From positions 1,364,001-1,428,000 of the forward strand of contig NZ_AEUT02000001.1 in assembly GCF_000187935.1 (NCBI RefSeq): a stretch of DNA of 64,000 nt. The letters are read 5' to 3'. Shown in pieces: positions 60,457 to 64,000 of the stretch. The DNA is from Streptococcus parauberis NCFD 2020 (lineage in GTDB: Bacteria > Bacillota > Bacilli > Lactobacillales > Streptococcaceae). The notes beneath the pieces were generated by a model. The model was not told where the DNA came from, did not search any database, and saw only the letters and a list, made by a program, of their open reading frames with translations. Each line of letters begins with the position of its first letter. Positions within the stretch are counted from its first letter, which is position 1. A program made the translations under genes and the position numbers.

Positions 60457-61821
60457 TTATTTCGAAAATACAGCATTTAGGACTTGTCCTACTGTTGCTA
60501 CCCCAATAACTTCAATACCACTAGGAATTTTAATCCCTTGTAAAGAGTTCTTAGGCGCATAAACCTTCGTAAAGCCTAATTTGGCTGCCTCATTTATCCG
60601 CTGTTCAATTCGCGTCACTCGACGAATCTCTCCCGTCAAACCTATCTCACCTAAGAAAGCTTCTTGAGGATTAGTCGGCTTTTCCTTATAGCTGGACGCA
60701 ATGGCTACCGCTACAGAAAGGTCAATAGCTGGTTCATCAAGCTTGACTCCCCCAGCAGACTTGAGATAGGCGTCCTGATTTTGCAGGAGAAGTCCACAGC
60801 GTTTTTCCAAAACAGCCATAATCAAACTGACCCTGTTAAAATCCAAACCCGTTGTCGTCCGTCTGGCATTACCAAATACGGTTGGTGTTACAAGTGATTG
60901 CACCTCTGCAAGAATTGGCCGACTACCTTCCATTGTGACGACAATGGCAGAACCAGTAGCTCCATCCAAACGTTCTTCTAAGAATACTTGGCTAGGATTA
61001 AGCACTTCTACTAAACCAGCCGATTGCATCTCAAAGATACCAATTTCATTAGTCGACCCAAAACGATTTTTGACAGCTCTTAGGATCCTGAAGGTATGAT
61101 GCCTTTCTCCTTCAAAATAGAGAACCGTATCCACCATATGTTCTAGCATCCGTGGACCTGCCAAAGTCCCTTCCTTAGTTACATGACCAACAATAAAGGT
61201 GGCAATGTTATTAGTTTTGGCTAATTGCATCAATTCAGCAGTCACTTCTCTTACCTGACTAACAGAACCTTGGATACCAGAAATTTCTGGACTCATCATC
61301 GTTTGAATCGAGTCAATAATTAAAAAATCAGGCTGAATCCGTTCCACCTCTACACGGACATTTTCCATATTAGTCTCAGCATAAAGATAGAATTCATTAT
61401 CAATGTCACCAAGACGTTCACTACGGAGTTTAATTTGCTCTGCCGATTCCTCACCAGAAACATAGAGAACCGTCCCCTTGTTCGCTAACTGGGTCGATAC
61501 CTGTAAAAGCAAAGTTGACTTCCCTATCCCAGGATCACCACCAATTAGAATCATGCTCCCAGGAACAACACCACCACCAAGCACACGATTAAACTCATCC
61601 ATATCAGTCTGAGTGCGAGCATAGTGTATATTATCCACATCTTTCAGTTTAATCGGTTTCGATTTCTCTCCAGACATGCTAACACGCGCATTCTTGACTT
61701 CCTTAACTTCAACTTCTTCAACAAATGACGACCAAGACGAGCAGTTAGGGCAGCGACCCAAATACTTAGGCGACTGATAACCACACTCCTGACAGACAAA
61801 TGTTGCCTTTTTCTTTGCCAT
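60457..61821 (-). CDS. radA: DNA repair protein RadA (Sms)
   Basis: The 454-residue protein has a C4 zinc finger ([18 protein letters not shown]), a RecA-like ATPase ([10 protein letters not shown]), the KNRFGSTNE motif and a Lon-type C-terminal domain. It is a branch-migration helicase in recombination; in streptococci it helps chromosomal transformation by extending D-loops. It is 42 bases downstream of dut and co-transcribed with it. Confidence 0.97.
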   Translation of the reverse strand: MAKKKATFVCQECGYQSPKYLGRCPNCSSWSSFVEEVEVKEVKNARVSMSGEKSKPIKLKDVDNIHYARTQTDMDEFNRVLGGGVVPGSMILIGGDPGIGKSTLLLQVSTQLANKGTVLYVSGEESAEQIKLRSERLGDIDNEFYLYAETNMENVRVEVERIQPDFLIIDSIQTMMSPEISGIQGSVSQVREVTAELMQLAKTNNIATFIVGHVTKEGTLAGPRMLEHMVDTVLYFEGERHHTFRILRAVKNRFGSTNEIGIFEMQSAGLVEVLNPSQVFLEERLDGATGSAIVVTMEGSRPILAEVQSLVTPTVFGNARRTTTGLDFNRVSLIMAVLEKRCGLLLQNQDAYLKSAGGVKLDEPAIDLSVAVAIASSYKEKPTNPQEAFLGEIGLTGEIRRVTRIEQRINEAAKLGFTKVYAPKNSLQGIKIPSGIEVIGVATVGQVLNAVFSK

Positions 61822-61863
61822 CTTTAGGCCTTTCCTTTTTAAGAATTGCTGCGCTGATACAAC

Positions 61864-62307
61864 TTAACGACCTGTTGACCCAAATCCACCTGTACGGACG
61901 CCATCAGCTTGATCGCCATCAACAAGTAAAAACGGTACAAAAACAGCTTGGACAATGCGTTCTAGAGGTTCAAGAACAACTGATTGGTCGCTGATGTTCT
62001 TCATCTGAGCGAAGATGTGCCCCTCATTGTCCGGATTTCCGTAGTAATCACCATCAATTACACCCACAGAATTAATCAATACTAGTCCTTTTTTGCGAGG
62101 ATTTGATGAGCGGTCAAACAAAAAGAGTACTTCGCCAGCTTGCATATAGGCTTTGATACCAGTTGGGACCAATTTAATCTCACCTGGTTTAATAGTAACA
62201 GGCTCTGCTACTTTCAAATCATAACCAGCAGCATGTGTTGTTTCACGTTTTGGTAATAAATTCTCATCTGTATATGCACTAACTAATTCAAATCCACGAT
62301 TTTTCAT
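61864..62307 (-). CDS. dut: dUTP diphosphatase
   Basis: The 147-residue trimeric dUTPase hydrolyses dUTP to dUMP. Motifs are in order: GYDLKVAEP, DRSSNPRKKGL, GVIDGDYYGNPDNEG, RIVQAVFVPF and the C-terminal GGFGSTGR loop. It is a cellular type, directly next to radA as in other streptococci. An integrase gene lies immediately upstream, so a prophage or island has entered just in front of its promoter (TGATATAAT, 62338-62343). Confidence 0.93.
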   Translation of the reverse strand: MKNRGFELVSAYTDENLLPKRETTHAAGYDLKVAEPVTIKPGEIKLVPTGIKAYMQAGEVLFLFDRSSNPRKKGLVLINSVGVIDGDYYGNPDNEGHIFAQMKNISDQSVVLEPLERIVQAVFVPFLLVDGDQADGVRTGGFGSTGR

Positions 62308-62329
62308 TATGTTTTTACCTTTTCTTTCA

Positions 62330-62415
62330 TTAAATACTATTATATCAACGTTTGTAAGACCTATATAATTTAGGTTTTATTTTTTTGTGTACCTTTTTTC
62401 GTACTAAATACTATT
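62330..62415. repeat. 11-bp direct repeat flanking the integrase end
   Basis: TAAATACTATT occurs at 62330-62340, next to the dut -10, and at 62405-62415 over the last codons of the integrase. It may mark the attachment region. The far att copy is beyond the window. Confidence 0.35.
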
Positions 62416-63549
62416 TATTGCTTTTTCATAATAGGAAACTGCTTCTTTTTCTTTGTCTTTGGATAAGTGAGAATAGACATCTAAAGTCATGGCTATATTT
62501 GAATGACCTAGCCTATATTGTAATTCTTTATAACTGATACCAGCGTTCAATAACAAGCTAGCATGAGTATGCCTGAAAGCGTGGAAAGTAAATCTAGGTA
62601 TTCCTAAGCGTTCACACCTACTATTTAAGTTATTTTGTAGTGTTAAGCGTGACAGGTATTCCCTTGTAGGAGTTGCAAAGGCTACTTTCGGAACACCTCC
62701 TCCAACCTCATGGAACAATTGTCTTTGTCTGACTTGATACAGCTTTAAGAGATTGACCGTCTCTTTATCGATACTAATTAAGCGTGTACCCGCCTTTGTC
62801 TTAGTGGTGCTGACTAGGCGCAACTCTTGGCTAAAACTCTTATTAATGTCAATTGTGGCATTCTCAAGGTCAATATCCGACCACTCAAGAGCCACCGCCT
62901 CACCAATACGCAAGCCCGTGGCAAGCAATAACTTATAGAATACATATTCAACTTGATAACGGTAACGCCTGAAAGACTGCTTTTCCATAAAATTAAGCAA
63001 AGTTTTTAAATCATTAGTATCAATAAATTTGACACTGTCACGCCCCGCTTTTTGCTTCTTCGGTAAAATAACATCACGCGCAGGGTTAAACGGTATTAAG
63101 TTTAACGATACCCCATATTGCAATACACGGGTATTGATTGAATTAACTGTTCTGAAATTAACTAGTTTACTAGATAATCCATTTACAAAAGATTGGATAT
63201 CTGTATTAGATATTTTTTCAACTTTCATTTTACCAAAGTATGGCAACAAGTGGCAATCAATCAAACGGGTAGTCACTCTATAAGTTTGAGGTTTAATAGT
63301 AAGCTTATAGTTTTCTAGCCATAACTCAACCAGTTGGCTATAAGTTTTAACTTGTACTTTCTTTGAGACTGTCTCACCGTTCGCCTGAAACTCGTACTTA
63401 GCTAGTTTGATATTATTCTTTAACTCTTTTTTTGTTCGCCCTGATACGCTGGTTCTAGCTTTCTTACCAGTTACCGAGTCAACGCCTAAATAAATTTGTG
63501 AGCGGTACATGATTGTACCGTCTTTCTTTTTGTATTCTGTTATTTTCAT
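62404..63549 (-). CDS. int: Phage-type tyrosine integrase
   Basis: The 381-residue integrase has an N-terminal AP2-like arm-binding domain (about 1-55), a core-binding domain (about 65-160) and the catalytic domain with LATGLRIGEAVALEW (Arg), FHAFRHTHASLLL (HxxR), LGHSNIAMTLDVYSHL (His, Tyr). It is close to integrases of streptococcal temperate phages. The ATG with GAGG seven bases upstream is used. It marks one end of an element that continues past the right edge. Confidence 0.94.
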   Translation of the reverse strand: MKITEYKKKDGTIMYRSQIYLGVDSVTGKKARTSVSGRTKKELKNNIKLAKYEFQANGETVSKKVQVKTYSQLVELWLENYKLTIKPQTYRVTTRLIDCHLLPYFGKMKVEKISNTDIQSFVNGLSSKLVNFRTVNSINTRVLQYGVSLNLIPFNPARDVILPKKQKAGRDSVKFIDTNDLKTLLNFMEKQSFRRYRYQVEYVFYKLLLATGLRIGEAVALEWSDIDLENATIDINKSFSQELRLVSTTKTKAGTRLISIDKETVNLLKLYQVRQRQLFHEVGGGVPKVAFATPTREYLSRLTLQNNLNSRCERLGIPRFTFHAFRHTHASLLLNAGISYKELQYRLGHSNIAMTLDVYSHLSKDKEKEAVSYYEKAINSI

Positions 63550-63661
63550 ATTCTTACCTCTTCTAACCACCCACAAGCAAGTAAAGGAATTAGATAAGGT
63601 AAAGTCAGTAATTGGCGTTACTGAAATGTTGGAAAATGTTGGGTTGTTGGCGCGTGTGTGG

Positions 63662-64000
63662 CTAAAATGGTAAGTTTTTACTTTTTATATCGTCTCTTAT
63701 TGCGATTATCTTATTTGCTAAATTTTCGGTTAAATCTACTATTATCTCTTTATCATCATCAGGCAATAAAGCAAAGTTAACAAGCAACCTTTCTTCATTA
63801 TCCATATATGAGATATTACCAATCGCACACATTAAATCAATATACTTATCAAAGTCAGGCTCATCTCTTTTGTAAGTTGTGTAATTTTCTTCAATTATCT
63901 TAAGGCGCTTTTCGCCAATCAATTCCGCTACTCTACTTTTGACTACTTCAAAACCATCCTTTGTTTTATAAACTTCCAAAGCGCTTTTTTGTTCGTCTTT
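63662..64000 (-). CDS. Partial gene next to the integrase, function unknown
   Basis: The reading frame is open to the last base of the window, so the N-terminus is missing. About 112 residues are visible, all soluble, helical and acidic, ending DDIKSKNLPF. The segment VKSRVAELIGEKRLKIIEENY may be part of a HTH or helical bundle. No family recognised. In phages the gene next to the integrase is often a repressor, an immunity-region protein or an Abi gene. Confidence 0.5.
   Translation of the reverse strand, partial: KDEQKSALEVYKTKDGFEVVKSRVAELIGEKRLKIIEENYTTYKRDEPDFDKYIDLMCAIGNISYMDNEERLLVNFALLPDDDKEIIVDLTENLANKIIAIRDDIKSKNLPF

Larger units (their letters stand above)
62404..64000. mobile_element. 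Left end of a prophage or island at dut (truncated by the window)
   Basis: A phage-type integrase directly upstream of dut is followed by an unknown gene that runs off the edge. The host gene that should precede dut is not reached. The element type cannot be told from 1.6 kb. Confidence 0.6.

Noticed and set aside
1..64000. CRISPR arrays, tRNA or rRNA genes
   Set aside because: No regularly spaced repeats and no cloverleaf or rRNA-like sequence were seen in reading the window.

Overview
The window looks like a chromosome segment from a pyogenic-group Streptococcus. It is AT-rich, with strong Shine-Dalgarno sequences and extended -10 promoters. The gene neighbourhoods match, from memory, the Streptococcus pyogenes chromosome between the fas locus and plr/gap: fas kinases and regulator, rnpA-yidC-jag, rpmH, nan operon, tatD-rnmV-ksgA, rsgA-rpe-thiN-rmuC-yhaM, purR with a surface-exclusion-like protein, then rpsL-rpsG-fusA-gap-pgk. 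The species cannot be fixed from the sequence alone. Almost everything is on the minus strand, so the region reads right to left.

Layout from the left edge: a small FUSC-like membrane protein, pgk, gap, the str operon (fusA, rpsG, rpsL), a CAP-domain surface protein and purR (1-10.4 kb). Next come a KTSC protein and the housekeeping block yhaM-rmuC-thiN-rpe-rsgA (10.6-15.5 kb), a plus-strand DHA2 drug exporter with its DUF4811 partner (15.7-18.0 kb), and rlmA-rsmA-rnmV-tatD (18.2-21.3 kb).

From 21.28 to 30.27 kb lies a ~9 kb integrative (probably mobilizable) element bounded by a 17-bp direct repeat inside codons 3-9 of tatD. It carries a tyrosine integrase, a small excisionase-like protein, an HUH replication/relaxase-like protein with a hairpin-rich candidate origin just upstream, an FtsK/TcpA-like ATPase whose membrane half is a separate overlapping gene, and cargo of unknown function. 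The element supplies a new start for tatD; the old tatD start, with its Shine-Dalgarno sequence and promoter, survives as a 14-codon remnant at the far end.

From 30.4 to 41.9 kb are two carbohydrate loci: a PTS EIIABC with a PRD regulator, and a sialic-acid operon (nanE, ABC permeases, binding lipoprotein, yhcH, nanA, nanK) with a MurR/RpiR regulator. Then follow rpmH, a LytTR/DUF3021 pair, an ABC exporter, a possibly leaderless SRPBCC gene, jag-yidC-rnpA, and argGH (41.8-50.5 kb).

From 50.7 to 57.2 kb is an expanded fas locus: a likely FasX small RNA, the LytTR regulator FasA and four HPK10-type kinase paralogues. Two of these keep the phospho-acceptor His but have lost ATP-binding boxes; the other two keep ATP-binding boxes but have lost the His. 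The right end (57.3-64 kb) holds gltX, an AIM24 protein, a beta-carbonic anhydrase, radA, dut and the integrase end of a prophage or island that runs off the edge.
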